Assembly: GCF_026151345.1 (NCBI RefSeq)
Contig: NZ_JAMQPR010000001.1
Coordinates: forward strand, 721,231-785,230
Source: Leptospira paudalimensis
Lineage (GTDB): Bacteria > Spirochaetota > Leptospiria > Leptospirales > Leptospiraceae
Direction: 5' to 3'
DNA length: 64,000 nucleotides
The number at the start of each line of letters is the position of its first letter. Position 1 is the first letter of the stretch. Of the stretch, positions 26,372 to 35,465 are shown piece by piece. A program made the position numbers and the translations under genes. The notes beneath the pieces were generated by a model, which worked only from the letters and a program-made list of their open reading frames with translations, did no database searches and had not been told where the DNA came from.

Positions 26372-27655
26372 ATGAATCATTTTTTACTTACAGATAGAAT
26401 TGTTCGAGTTTGTCAATTAATCTGCCTTCTCGTTCTTTTTTCGAATACGATCTATGCTGAAGGAAAGGGAAGGGATTCTCAAAACAAAAATGAAATGTTA
26501 AGGGAAGAATTGGATGATGTGGAGAAAAAAGAGGACTCGGTTACTATAGAAGTCACTCATGAGATTACTAATGACTTTGTTTGGAGAGGGCAAAGTTTTT
26601 CAGGAGATTATATTTCTCGTCGAGACAATCTACCATATAAAAGTATTTCAGAAGCCTATACGTATGTTCCTGTTGCTCGAATCTCACATCAGAGCGGATT
26701 TTTTTTTGAATTAGAAGCAAACATTGCATTAAAAGGTAGAGGAGATCGAGATTCGGACCAAAGGATACAAACCTATCCTGGTGGAAATCAAATCGATTTA
26801 AATCGGTGGACTGGTAAATTTTTAACAAATCCAAATGACAACACCAATTATTATGATCCTTCTAACGCAGTTTATTCGGAAAACTGCGATCCTTCTTTGG
26901 CAAATGATCCTTTTGCAAATCCTTGTGCAATCACTCCAACACAAATCAAAACTTATTCCGAACGAAACGGACTTGGTAGAACCGATGGACTCTTTACTAC
27001 CTTTGCCTATGAAATGGAAACTAGAAGATTTGGAACATTCACAGTAGGGTCTTGGTGGTATTTTAAAAAAGATCGCTCATCTAAAAATACTTGGAATGAA
27101 TATTTTATTTGGTGGGAGATGCCATGGTTAAAACAATCATTGAATCCAACGATACAATCTTTTAAACAAACTTCTGCAAATACGCAAGCGGGTTATTCAA
27201 GCCATTATTCCTCGTTTTCCTTGGGTCATCATTTTATGAAAGAAAAGGAAGTTTCCTTTGAATGGACAACTAGTTTCGGTTATGTTTGGGTGAACAATCC
27301 CGATTCACAAAAATCAGGTTTAAACGATATAACTTCATCGATCAAGTTTTTCTGGAACCAAATTTTCCTTTCCTTCAATCATGCGCATAGACCAGAGATT
27401 CAATTATACGATAATGATAAAATTTACTTTGTGAATTCTGAAACGAATCGAATGCCCACCAATCTTTCGGAACGGGATGGAATGACTGCCGATCCTTCCC
27501 AATTATTTGGAATTCGCAATGAACTTGTCAGAAGTGTGATCAACCAAACGGATACAACAGATTTGGTTCAAGTTTGGGCCTTAAACAGGATCCAAAGTCA
27601 AATGATTCCACGAAATTTATTTTGGTTTGGAATTGGAATGAATCAGACTTTCTAA
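26372..27655 (+). CDS. outer-membrane beta-barrel protein, TorF/Gcw_chp-like
   Basis: 427 residues. A signal peptide (hydrophobic segment ~14-29, ending TIYAEG) is followed by a charged stretch, then alternating strands. The first strand reads EVTHEITNDFVWRGQSFSG, the hallmark of the TorF/Gcw_chp family of putative porins. Aromatic girdles (WWYFKK, FIWWEMPW, FFWNQIF) and a final phenylalanine (FGIGMNQTF) fit an outer-membrane barrel inserted by BamA. Family function is not established. Stands alone between a lipoprotein gene and a GC-rich intergenic element. Confidence 0.75.
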   Translation: MNHFLLTDRIVRVCQLICLLVLFSNTIYAEGKGRDSQNKNEMLREELDDVEKKEDSVTIEVTHEITNDFVWRGQSFSGDYISRRDNLPYKSISEAYTYVPVARISHQSGFFFELEANIALKGRGDRDSDQRIQTYPGGNQIDLNRWTGKFLTNPNDNTNYYDPSNAVYSENCDPSLANDPFANPCAITPTQIKTYSERNGLGRTDGLFTTFAYEMETRRFGTFTVGSWWYFKKDRSSKNTWNEYFIWWEMPWLKQSLNPTIQSFKQTSANTQAGYSSHYSSFSLGHHFMKEKEVSFEWTTSFGYVWVNNPDSQKSGLNDITSSIKFFWNQIFLSFNHAHRPEIQLYDNDKIYFVNSETNRMPTNLSERDGMTADPSQLFGIRNELVRSVINQTDTTDLVQVWALNRIQSQMIPRNLFWFGIGMNQTF

Positions 27656-27682
27656 TCTACCAGGTTGGAAACAAAAAAGGGC

Positions 27683-27755
27683 AGTGGATCCCAAAAGCGC
27701 CCCGGATCGATTGAGCGCCCTCGCCGAGGGAGAGCCGGAAATGTGCGCCCGAAAA
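27683..27755. repeat. GC-rich intergenic element, possible dispersed repeat or RNA
   Basis: In an AT-rich setting this segment is strikingly rich in G and C. It includes CCCTC-GCC-GAGGG as a tight hairpin, enclosed by two CCGG tetramers that can also pair, and two GCGCCC strings. It contains no convincing gene. It sits between an outer-membrane protein gene and the DUF4321-rpsB operon. Only one copy is seen in the window; identification as a dispersed repeat is a guess. Confidence 0.4.
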
Positions 27756-27847
27756 AATGTTTTAGCCTAAGTTTTTTGGAAATTACTGACGAACCCATTG
27801 GAAATCTAATGGGAACCTCTTTTCGAGGCCCTGGAATTCCTTTCCCC

Positions 27848-27880
27848 TTGACAATCTGCCCAAATTCCAAATTCTGACAG
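27848..27880 (+). promoter_or_regulatory. candidate promoter of the DUF4321-rpsB operon
   Basis: A perfect -35 hexamer, TTGACA, at 27848-27853 lies 52 bases before the DUF4321 start. The matching -10 region (around 27871-27880, ATTCTG) is poor. This is the only consensus -35 between the GC-rich element and the operon. Confidence 0.35.
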
Positions 27881-27905
27881 GAAAGCTTGATAAAGGTGCT
27901 TTTGG

Positions 27906-28139
27906 ATGAACAAAACCCAGATGGGGAACCTGCTTTTGGTGCTTTTTTTGGGACTGATGGCGGGAGCTGTGGCTGGAGTGGTCCTTGACCGACTCTTTGG
28001 CACAAACACTCTCTCACGGTTTTTGTTCGATTCACCAGTATCGTTTGAGCTTTATATAATTAAAGTCGAGTTCCAGCTAACCCCTGCAAGTATCATTGGT
28101 CTTGTAGCGTCTGGATATCTCGCACTAAAAAAGGGGTAA
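27906..28139 (+). CDS. DUF4321 small membrane protein
   Basis: 77 residues with two hydrophobic segments: [19 protein letters not shown] near residues 9-27 and [12 protein letters not shown] near the C-terminus, separated by a short extracytoplasmic strand region. The pattern matches DUF4321, a small two-helix protein family of unknown function. It ends two bases before the rpsB ATG, so it shares the ribosomal operon message. GAT-AAAGG lies upstream at a suitable distance. Confidence 0.7.
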   Translation: MNKTQMGNLLLVLFLGLMAGAVAGVVLDRLFGTNTLSRFLFDSPVSFELYIIKVEFQLTPASIIGLVASGYLALKKG

Positions 28140-28141
28140 GT

Positions 28142-29023
28142 ATGTCAGTAATTTCCATGAAAAGTCTGCTAGAAGCAGGCGTACACTTCGGTCACCAAAC
28201 ACGTCGTTGGAACCCAAAAATGAGTCCTTATGTTTATACGGCTCGTAACGGGATTCACATCATCGACCTCCAAAAGACAGTTCAAAAAACAAAAGAAGCT
28301 TATGATGCTTTGAAAAAGTTAACTGGCCAAGGAAAAAAAGTTCTCTTTGTGGGAACAAAAAAACAAGCTCGCGGTGCCATCGAAAGAGCAGCACAAGCGT
28401 GCAGTATGTACTATGTATCTAACCGTTGGTTAGGTGGACTTCTCACAAACTGGAACACAGTTAAGAAGTCAATTGCTCGTTTGAAACGACTTGAGCAAAT
28501 GGAAGAGAACAACTCTTTCGAACAAGAAGCTCGTACAAAAAAAGAAGCACTTTCTCTCAAACGCGAATTAGAAAAACTCCGCCAAACACTTGGTGGGATT
28601 AAGGATATGGCAGTTGTGCCTGAAATCCTGTTTGTAATTGATCCGAAAAAAGAAGAAATCGCAGTCAAAGAAGCAAAAAAACTTGGTTTAAAAGTATTTG
28701 CTGTGATTGATACTAACTGTGATCCAGAGCCAATCGATTACCCAATTCCAGGTAACGATGATGCGATCCGCGCGATTTCCTTATTCCTTGATACTATGGC
28801 AAATGCAGTTCTGGAAGGAACTGGTGGCGAAGTCATCCAAACAAATTTTGCTGAAGATATGGACGCAGAACAACTTGCACTTGAATACCAAGGTGAGTAC
28901 GATGAGTCCGGAAAATTCATCATGGACGATGAACTTCCTCCAGTCGCAAAAGACATCCCTGTGGATGCTGATGCAGCAAAAAAAGCAGAAGTAAAAGTTG
29001 AAGCTACAGAAGGTAAAGAGTAA
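28142..29023 (+). CDS. rpsB: 30S ribosomal protein S2
   Basis: 293 residues. The start [27 protein letters not shown] and the later [12 protein letters not shown] and [22 protein letters not shown] motifs are universal for S2. It binds the 30S head late in assembly. The C-terminus has an extra acidic and Ala/Lys-rich tail of about 60 residues beyond the E. coli length, seen in other spirochaetes. The stop overlaps the tsf ATG by one base (TAATG), the classic rpsB-tsf pairing. Confidence 0.97.
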   Translation: MSVISMKSLLEAGVHFGHQTRRWNPKMSPYVYTARNGIHIIDLQKTVQKTKEAYDALKKLTGQGKKVLFVGTKKQARGAIERAAQACSMYYVSNRWLGGLLTNWNTVKKSIARLKRLEQMEENNSFEQEARTKKEALSLKRELEKLRQTLGGIKDMAVVPEILFVIDPKKEEIAVKEAKKLGLKVFAVIDTNCDPEPIDYPIPGNDDAIRAISLFLDTMANAVLEGTGGEVIQTNFAEDMDAEQLALEYQGEYDESGKFIMDDELPPVAKDIPVDADAAKKAEVKVEATEGKE

Positions 29024-29619
29024 TGGCAGTTAGCTCCGAACAAATCAAAGACCTCCGCGAACGTACGGGCGCGGGGATGATGGACTGCAAAAAAGCACTC
29101 GAAGAAAAGGGTGGCGACATTGAAAAAGCAGTCACATATCTCAGAGAAAAAGGTTTAGCGAAAGCTGCAAAACGTGCAGGTCGCGAAACTGGTGAAGGAA
29201 AAATCATCGCATATGTTCACGGAACAGGAAAAACAGGAGTTCTTGTAGAACTCAACTGTGAAACTGATTTCGTAGCAAACAACGAAGCGTTTGAAGCTCT
29301 TGGAAAAGAGATCGCTCTTCAAATCACTGCGATGAATCCTTTGTATGTAAACGAAGAATCCATTCCAAAATCTGAAATTGAGAACGAAATGAACGTACAA
29401 AAAGCTCTTCTAGAAAAAGAAGGGAAAAAAGCGGATCAAATCGAAAAAATCCTTCCTGGTAAAATGAAAAAGTTCTACGAAGAGATTTGTCTCATCCACC
29501 AAAAATCAATTCGTGACAACTCCAAAACCATCAATGACCTTCTCCAAGAAGCCATTGCAAAATTTGGAGAGAACATTACTGTTGGTAGGTTCTCGAGGTT
29601 CCAAGTAGGTGGGAACTAG
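29023..29619 (+). CDS. tsf: elongation factor Ts
   Basis: 198 residues, the short form without the second core repeat of E. coli EF-Ts. The N-terminal UBA-like domain with [34 protein letters not shown] and the core motif [17 protein letters not shown] are diagnostic. It recycles EF-Tu-GDP. Immediately follows rpsB and its end overlaps the GTG start of pyrH by 11 bases, so the three genes are translationally linked. Confidence 0.97.
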   Translation: MAVSSEQIKDLRERTGAGMMDCKKALEEKGGDIEKAVTYLREKGLAKAAKRAGRETGEGKIIAYVHGTGKTGVLVELNCETDFVANNEAFEALGKEIALQITAMNPLYVNEESIPKSEIENEMNVQKALLEKEGKKADQIEKILPGKMKKFYEEICLIHQKSIRDNSKTINDLLQEAIAKFGENITVGRFSRFQVGGN

Positions 29620-30355
29620 TCCGCGTTTCAAACGCATCCTAATTAAAATCTCCGGCGAGGCTCTCGCCGGTGAGGGTGAACTTGGTATTGATACCAACAA
29701 AACATTCTCACTAGCCGGACAAATCAAAGAAGTTCATGACTTAGGTCTAGAAGTGGCTGTGGTTGTTGGCGGTGGGAATATGATCCGCGGCGAAACCTTA
29801 GCAAAGTCTGGAATGGACCGTGCCACTGCCGATTATATGGGTATGCTTGGTACCATCATGAATGGTCTCGCCTTACAAGATGCATGCGAAAAACAAGGGA
29901 TGTTTACCCGAGTTCTTTCCGCCATCGAAATGAAATCCGTTGCAGAACCATATATTCGAAGACGTGCCGTTCGCCATTTAGAAAAAAATCGTGTGATTAT
30001 TTTTGCTGGGGGAACAGGGAATCCTTACTTTACTACAGACACAACTGCATCGTTACGGGCTGTGGAAGTGGGTTGCGAAGTGATTCTTAAGGCAACCAAA
30101 GTGGACGGTGTGTACACTGCGGATCCAAAAAAAGATCCAAACGCACAAAGGTATTTACAAGTTTCTTTTATGGAATCCATCAAACACCGGTTAAAGGTAA
30201 TGGATTCAACAGCACTCAGTCTATGTATGGATAATAATATGCCAATCATAGTGTTTGATATTTTTAAAGCTGGTAATTTAAGAAAATTAATCGATGGGGA
30301 ACCAATTGGTACATTGATTTCTAATTCAGAGGAAGTGATTCTAGATGGTAGATGA
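29609..30355 (+). CDS. pyrH: UMP kinase
   Basis: 248 residues from a GTG start inside the end of tsf. The amino acid kinase fold is shown by [44 protein letters not shown] and [18 protein letters not shown], all characteristic of bacterial UMP kinase. It phosphorylates UMP to UDP with ATP, and is usually regulated by GTP and UTP. Located between tsf and frr as in most bacteria; overlaps frr by 11 bases. Confidence 0.97.
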   Translation: MGTSPRFKRILIKISGEALAGEGELGIDTNKTFSLAGQIKEVHDLGLEVAVVVGGGNMIRGETLAKSGMDRATADYMGMLGTIMNGLALQDACEKQGMFTRVLSAIEMKSVAEPYIRRRAVRHLEKNRVIIFAGGTGNPYFTTDTTASLRAVEVGCEVILKATKVDGVYTADPKKDPNAQRYLQVSFMESIKHRLKVMDSTALSLCMDNNMPIIVFDIFKAGNLRKLIDGEPIGTLISNSEEVILDGR

Positions 30356-30896
30356 AATTATAAAATCCATGCAGTCCAAAATGGACAAAACTGTTGAAGC
30401 TCTAAAAAAAGACTTTGGAACCATTCGAACGGGAAAAGCAAATCCGATGATGGTGGAAGATGTGCGAGTGGACTACTATGGAACACTTACACCTCTCAAC
30501 CAACTTGGGAAAATTGCCTGCCCTGAACCACGTGTGATTCTCATCACTCCTTTTGAAAAAGGAATGTTAAAAGACATTGAAAAAGCAATTTTTGCTGCAA
30601 GTCTTGGTCTCACACCAAATAACGACGGTTCTAGCATTCGTATCAATATCCCTGAACTAACAGGGGAAAGACGAAAAGAACTTGCGAAAGTGGTGAAACA
30701 AAAAGCGGAAGAAAAAAAAGTTGCGATTCGTAACATCCGCCGTGATGCCAATGATGAATTAAAAAAACACCAATCTGAAATGTCCCAAGATGAAGTCAAA
30801 GGCCACCAAGATAAAATCCAAAAAATTACGGATTCTTATATTGCAAAATTGGGAGATTTAGAAAAGGAAAAAGAAAAAGAGATCACTACTCTTTAA
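30345..30896 (+). CDS. frr: ribosome recycling factor
   Basis: 183 residues, the normal length. Motifs [30 protein letters not shown] and [22 protein letters not shown] and the C-terminal three-helix bundle sequence [14 protein letters not shown] identify RRF. It dissociates the post-termination complex with EF-G. The start overlaps the end of pyrH, and uppS follows six bases after its stop. Confidence 0.97.
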   Translation: MVDEIIKSMQSKMDKTVEALKKDFGTIRTGKANPMMVEDVRVDYYGTLTPLNQLGKIACPEPRVILITPFEKGMLKDIEKAIFAASLGLTPNNDGSSIRINIPELTGERRKELAKVVKQKAEEKKVAIRNIRRDANDELKKHQSEMSQDEVKGHQDKIQKITDSYIAKLGDLEKEKEKEITTL

Positions 30897-30902
30897 TTTC
30901 CT

Positions 30903-31616
30903 ATGAAGTTGAATACAATCCCTTCCCACATTGCTGTCATCATGGACGGAAATGGCAGGTGGGCGGAAAACCAAGGGAAAAAAAGAACCGAAGGCCACAG
31001 AGAAGGGGCAAATGCAATTGATCGCCTTTTGGACGTGGCTTTGGAATACAAAATCCCAAACATCTCCCTTTACGCTTTCTCCACAGAAAATTGGAAACGT
31101 CCTATCACTGAAATCCAGGCCATCTTTGGTCTGTTAGTTGAGTTTATAGAGACTCGCCTCGATACCATTCATGCAAAAGGAATTCGCATCCACCACAGTG
31201 GGGCAAGGAACAAACTGTCTAAAACAGTTTTATCCAAAATCGACCACGCCATGGCAGTGACTAAAAAAAATAAAAAACTAACAGCTAACTTTTGTTTGAA
31301 CTACGGTGGTCATGAAGAAATTTTAAGTAATTTTTCACGTGTAATGGCGGCACGCAAGGCCAAAAAAGAACCTTTGGACAAAGCCATTTCCCCCAAAGAA
31401 TTTGAAAAATATTTGTATACATCACCTTTACCACCTGTAGATTTATTGATCAGAACTGCAGGAGAACAAAGGATTTCTAACTTTCTATTATGGCAAAGTG
31501 CATATGCGGAAATGTATTTTACGAGTACACTTTGGCCGGACTTTGGAAGGACCTCACTTGAGGAAGCTCTTCAGTTTTTTGATTCCCGAAAACGAAAATT
31601 TGGTGGTTTGTTATGA
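30903..31616 (+). CDS. uppS: undecaprenyl diphosphate synthase
   Basis: 237 residues. The cis-prenyltransferase signature IAVIMDGNGRWA near the N-terminus has the catalytic Asp15, followed by GHREGANA, SLYAFSTENWKRP, and near the end RTAGEQRISNFLLWQSAYAE. It makes the C55 lipid carrier for peptidoglycan and lipopolysaccharide from IPP and FPP. The stop overlaps the cdsA ATG by four bases. Confidence 0.96.
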   Translation: MKLNTIPSHIAVIMDGNGRWAENQGKKRTEGHREGANAIDRLLDVALEYKIPNISLYAFSTENWKRPITEIQAIFGLLVEFIETRLDTIHAKGIRIHHSGARNKLSKTVLSKIDHAMAVTKKNKKLTANFCLNYGGHEEILSNFSRVMAARKAKKEPLDKAISPKEFEKYLYTSPLPPVDLLIRTAGEQRISNFLLWQSAYAEMYFTSTLWPDFGRTSLEEALQFFDSRKRKFGGLL

Positions 31617-32524
31617 GTGAAACGACACTCCGTATTCTGTCCGCAATTGTTTTGTCATTTATCTACGTGTTTATGATCTTTCATAGCTCATGGTATTTCA
31701 TAGAATTTTATCTCTTCGGTGTCGTATTGATTTACCTGGGACTCAAAGAGTTGTATGCCTTTTGCAAAACGGAAGAATCAAAACCATTTTTTGGAACGGG
31801 ATTACTATTTTCCCTATTGATTTTTACTGTGTATTACATCCAATTTTTGGGATTACAATTTGAAGTGACACCTCCTGGATTTGTTTTGGAACTTTCGAAA
31901 CTTTTCCGAGAAGGATTCCATCCCATTCCTTTTTTACTCGTGGCACTTTCCATCACGGTTTGGATTTTGCAAATTCTAAAACGCCCGTTAGATGGGGCAT
32001 TATTTTCTGTCGGTGGAACCATGCTCGGTCCCATCTATATCGCGATACCGATCGGTCATTTTTTACTCCTCCTTGCCCTGCCATTTGGAACTTACTATAT
32101 TTTCCTTGTTTCGGTGATCACCTTTATGAGTGATGCAGGAGCCTATTTTGGTGGTCGTTGGTTTGGAAAACACCCAGCAGGTTTAAAAATTTCTCCGAAA
32201 AAAACTTGGGAAGGTTACGTAACAGGTAACCTAACGGCTGTCATCGGAGCACAAGTTCTCAATGTGGCTTGGGAACATTTTAGTGGTGTGAAATTGCCAG
32301 TTGGGATTGTGGAAACCATCATCCTGTCATTTGTGATTTCCGTGATTTCTGTGATGGGAGATTTGGCTGAGTCTGCGATGAAACGTGATGCCAAAATCAA
32401 AGATTCCGGAAGTCTCATCCCTGGTCATGGTGGTGTGTTGGACTTGGCGGATGCACTTCTTTTTACGGTGCCTGCGATCTATTATTATTTTCTTTTCAAA
32501 GGTTTCCTCGGATTCCCTGTCTGA
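31613..32524 (+). CDS. cdsA: phosphatidate cytidylyltransferase (CDP-diglyceride synthase)
   Basis: 303 residues with about eight membrane helices. The conserved C-terminal signature is present in order: SDAGAYFGGRWFGKH, SPKKTWEGYVTG, MGDLAESAMKRDAKIKDSG and LIPGHGGVLDLADAL. It makes CDP-diacylglycerol from CTP and phosphatidate, the branch point of phospholipid synthesis. Overlaps uppS by four bases; dxr starts 31 bases after its stop. Confidence 0.95.
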   Translation: MSETTLRILSAIVLSFIYVFMIFHSSWYFIEFYLFGVVLIYLGLKELYAFCKTEESKPFFGTGLLFSLLIFTVYYIQFLGLQFEVTPPGFVLELSKLFREGFHPIPFLLVALSITVWILQILKRPLDGALFSVGGTMLGPIYIAIPIGHFLLLLALPFGTYYIFLVSVITFMSDAGAYFGGRWFGKHPAGLKISPKKTWEGYVTGNLTAVIGAQVLNVAWEHFSGVKLPVGIVETIILSFVISVISVMGDLAESAMKRDAKIKDSGSLIPGHGGVLDLADALLFTVPAIYYYFLFKGFLGFPV

Positions 32525-32555
32525 TCATTCGACTAAGGATCTGTCTAAATCATAT

Positions 32556-33716
32556 ATGGTAGGTGTCTCGGTATTAGGAATTTCAGGTTCCGTTGGTTCT
32601 TCCACGGTGAAGGTGCTAAGGCAATTCCGAGACCAGTTTTCGCTACGTAGTTTTTCGGTTCATTCCAATTGGGAAACGGCGAAGGTCCTTATTGCTGAAT
32701 TTTCTCCTGAAGTGGTGTGTATCACCGATCCCAAGTTAGTGGGTCAGTTTGGGGATGTTTTTGGATCCACCAAGATTTTGTATGGGGACCAACACTTATC
32801 GGACTTAGTCAAATTGCCTTCCGTGGATGTGGTGGTAACAGCTGTGGTTGGGGCAAGGGGAGTCCTACCTACCATTGCAGCCATTGAGGCTGGCAAAAAA
32901 ATTGCCATTGCCAATAAAGAAACACTTGTTACCTTTGGGCCACTGATCAATCGTTTGGTGGCAAAACACAAAACACTCATGGTGCCAGTGGATTCCGAAC
33001 ACAATGCACTCTTCCAACTCATTGAAAGGGAAACTCGTTCCAATATCAGAGCGATTACTCTCACTGCTTCAGGCGGGAGTTTTCGGAATTTTCCTATTGA
33101 TGAGTTAGAACATGTTTCCGTAAAACAGGCGCTAAACCATCCAACTTGGTCCATGGGCCCGAAAATCACTGTGGACTCAGCGGGCCTAATCAACAAAGGT
33201 CTCGAAGTCATCGAAGCACATTTTCTCTTTGGGTTTTCGTATGACGAGATTGAGGTGGTGATCCACCCGCAGTCTCTCACACACGGGATCATTGAAACCA
33301 TAGATGGTGCTTGTTTGCAATACACAAGCCACCCAGATATGGTGTATCCCATTGCTCATTCTTTATTTTACCCAAGTCCAACTCCTCAAATGCTCATTGA
33401 ACGCAAACCCTCCACTTGGAAAACCTTGGAATTTTTTCCACCTGATACAAAACGTTACCCAGGACTCACACTCGCCTATCAAGCGGGGAAAGCAGGGGGA
33501 GTGGCACCTTGTATCTTTAATGCAGCGAACGAAGAAGCTGTGGCACTATTTTTAGAAGAAAAAATTTCTTTTACCGCCATTCCAAGGCTCATTGAGTCTG
33601 CCTTAAACCAAGTCAAAAATGAATTTCCAGAGACCCTGGAAGGGTATCTGGAAAAAGACAAGGAAACACGTAATTTGATCCAATCTGAATTTTTAAAAGG
33701 GGGAGTGACTACATGA
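32556..33716 (+). CDS. dxr: 1-deoxy-D-xylulose 5-phosphate reductoisomerase
   Basis: 386 residues from the ATG at 32556, chosen because the NADPH motif VSVLGISGSVGSSTV begins straight after it; the frame is open further upstream inside cdsA, but that part has no similarity. Metal and substrate residues lie in VPVDSEHNALFQ, TASGGSFRNFP and NHPTWSMGPKITVDSAGLINKGLEVIEAHFLF. It converts DXP to MEP, the committed step of the MEP isoprenoid pathway. dxs lies 9 kb downstream, so the first two pathway genes share this region. Confidence 0.95.
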   Translation: MVGVSVLGISGSVGSSTVKVLRQFRDQFSLRSFSVHSNWETAKVLIAEFSPEVVCITDPKLVGQFGDVFGSTKILYGDQHLSDLVKLPSVDVVVTAVVGARGVLPTIAAIEAGKKIAIANKETLVTFGPLINRLVAKHKTLMVPVDSEHNALFQLIERETRSNIRAITLTASGGSFRNFPIDELEHVSVKQALNHPTWSMGPKITVDSAGLINKGLEVIEAHFLFGFSYDEIEVVIHPQSLTHGIIETIDGACLQYTSHPDMVYPIAHSLFYPSPTPQMLIERKPSTWKTLEFFPPDTKRYPGLTLAYQAGKAGGVAPCIFNAANEEAVALFLEEKISFTAIPRLIESALNQVKNEFPETLEGYLEKDKETRNLIQSEFLKGGVTT

Positions 33717-35419
33717 TCGTATTAATACTCGGCGCTGTATTCATGTTAGCTGTATCGATTTTTATCCATGAATTGGGGCACCTCTTGTGTGGGAAATTGG
33801 TAGGTGTGGAAGCACGTATCTTTTCGTTAGGTTATGGAAAAGGGATTTGGAAAAAACGGATTGGGAAAACCATCTACCAAATCACCGCCATTCCCATCGG
33901 CGGTTATGTTTTATTTCGTGGAGATGATTATAGCAAAACTAAAAAGCCAAAACAAGGGGATTTACTTGCCACTCCACCACTTCGTCGTATGGTTCCTGTG
34001 CTTGGAGGTCCATTCGCCAATTTAGTGTTAGGTTTTTTGTTGTTATTTGTATTGGAACTTTCAGGAGATAGCCCTTCTTCCAACCGCATTTTCATAGAAG
34101 ATGCAAACAAAGTATCAAGTCCTGCTTACAATGCAGGTCTTCGTACTGGAGATAAGATTCTATCCATCAATGGAAAACCCACAGAAAGTTTTGAAGATAT
34201 TTTTACCAATGTAAGTTTAACTTCGGGTGATCCCATCCAAGTGACGTACAAACGGGATAACGAAACAAAGACAGTCGAAATTGTTCCCAATTTATACTCT
34301 GCTGGTGGGCATCCTACGATTGGTGTGATGCCGTATGGAGAAAGAAGAGTGGTGGCTACCTTTACTTATGGGGAACAGATCAGCCACTTTATGGCAAATG
34401 TTTTAGATAAAGAAGATAAATCTTCCGTTTACTTCCAAGAAAAGATAGAAGAGCGAAAGGAAGAAATTCCAGAAGAACTCCTCAAACAACACGAAATTGC
34501 AGAACGGGAAAAATCACTCAGACGTCGAGCTCTCTCTTTTTTGAAAGATGGAGATATGATTTTAACCGTGGCGGGAGTAGATGTTCATACCGTTCCTGAA
34601 TTACAGACGGAACTTGGAAAACACCAGGGAAAAACCATCCCTGTCGAAGTGGAACGAAAAACCTATCCACTTCTGACACCTTGGGCAACAGAAAAAGTAA
34701 CCATTCAAATTCCTGTGTTAGGTGCGAATGTGTTTGAGTTTTGGAATATCCAACATCCAAAATTCCCTGAATTAGGGATCCCTTATTTCCGTTTGGATAG
34801 TTATGATGCAGAAATCGAAAATCGACTTTCGAATTTAAAAATTGAAAACCAATCTTTTGAAACAGCGGATGCCTTTACCTCTTATTTAAAAGCCAATGGT
34901 GGTAAAAAAGAAATTTGGATCGGCAATATGAAATACTTTGCTGATGTCAATTTGAAACCAATTGGCCTTCTTGGATTTCGCGCTTCCATGAAATTTGAGG
35001 CCGAAAAATTACAGAAAGAATCAACCATTTATTCATCGCTTGTCGGTGCTGGGAATAAAGTATACGAAAACGTCTCCACTACCTTAAAAGGAATTGGCAT
35101 GTTGTTTTCGGGTCTGTTATCGCCAAAAGAAAATCTATCGGGTCCAATTGGAATTGTGCAGATTGCTGGGATCAGTTTGGAATATGGATGGGTCACGTAT
35201 CTTGATTTTGTTGCTAAAATTTCATTAGCGCTTATGGTGATGAACTTACTTCCCATACCCATGGCGGATGGCGGACACATTGTACTCTATGCTTATGAAG
35301 CGATCACAGGTAGACCACTTCCAAGAAAGGCAATTGAAGCAATCTTCCGATTGGGATTTTTCTTTCTCATCGGGCTTGGCCTTTATGTTTCCTTCAATGA
35401 TGTGATGCGTATTTTTTAA
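33713..35419 (+). CDS. rseP: RIP metalloprotease RseP (site-2 protease)
   Basis: 568 residues, about 100 longer than the E. coli protein. Zinc site HELGH is in the first membrane helix (FIHELGHLLCGKLVG). PDZ sequence VSSPAYNAGLRTGDKILSING is followed by an extended lysine/glutamate-rich region and a second PDZ-like part (LKDGDMILTVAGVDV). The second catalytic motif reads NLLPIPMADGGH; the usual NxxPxPxLDG has Ala for Leu while the metal-binding Asp is kept. Four membrane helices. It cuts transmembrane anti-sigma factors or signal peptide remnants within the membrane. The start overlaps dxr by four bases. Confidence 0.92.
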   Translation: MIVLILGAVFMLAVSIFIHELGHLLCGKLVGVEARIFSLGYGKGIWKKRIGKTIYQITAIPIGGYVLFRGDDYSKTKKPKQGDLLATPPLRRMVPVLGGPFANLVLGFLLLFVLELSGDSPSSNRIFIEDANKVSSPAYNAGLRTGDKILSINGKPTESFEDIFTNVSLTSGDPIQVTYKRDNETKTVEIVPNLYSAGGHPTIGVMPYGERRVVATFTYGEQISHFMANVLDKEDKSSVYFQEKIEERKEEIPEELLKQHEIAEREKSLRRRALSFLKDGDMILTVAGVDVHTVPELQTELGKHQGKTIPVEVERKTYPLLTPWATEKVTIQIPVLGANVFEFWNIQHPKFPELGIPYFRLDSYDAEIENRLSNLKIENQSFETADAFTSYLKANGGKKEIWIGNMKYFADVNLKPIGLLGFRASMKFEAEKLQKESTIYSSLVGAGNKVYENVSTTLKGIGMLFSGLLSPKENLSGPIGIVQIAGISLEYGWVTYLDFVAKISLALMVMNLLPIPMADGGHIVLYAYEAITGRPLPRKAIEAIFRLGFFFLIGLGLYVSFNDVMRIF

Positions 35420-35465
35420 ACTAAACTTTGTATTGTTAGATTGTTAATCAAAAAGAGAAAAAGAA

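Noticed and set aside
32744..33352. 202-codon open frame on the minus strand inside dxr
   Set aside because: It is fully inside a conserved enzyme gene on the other strand, has no recognisable domain, and its codons mirror the dxr reading frame.
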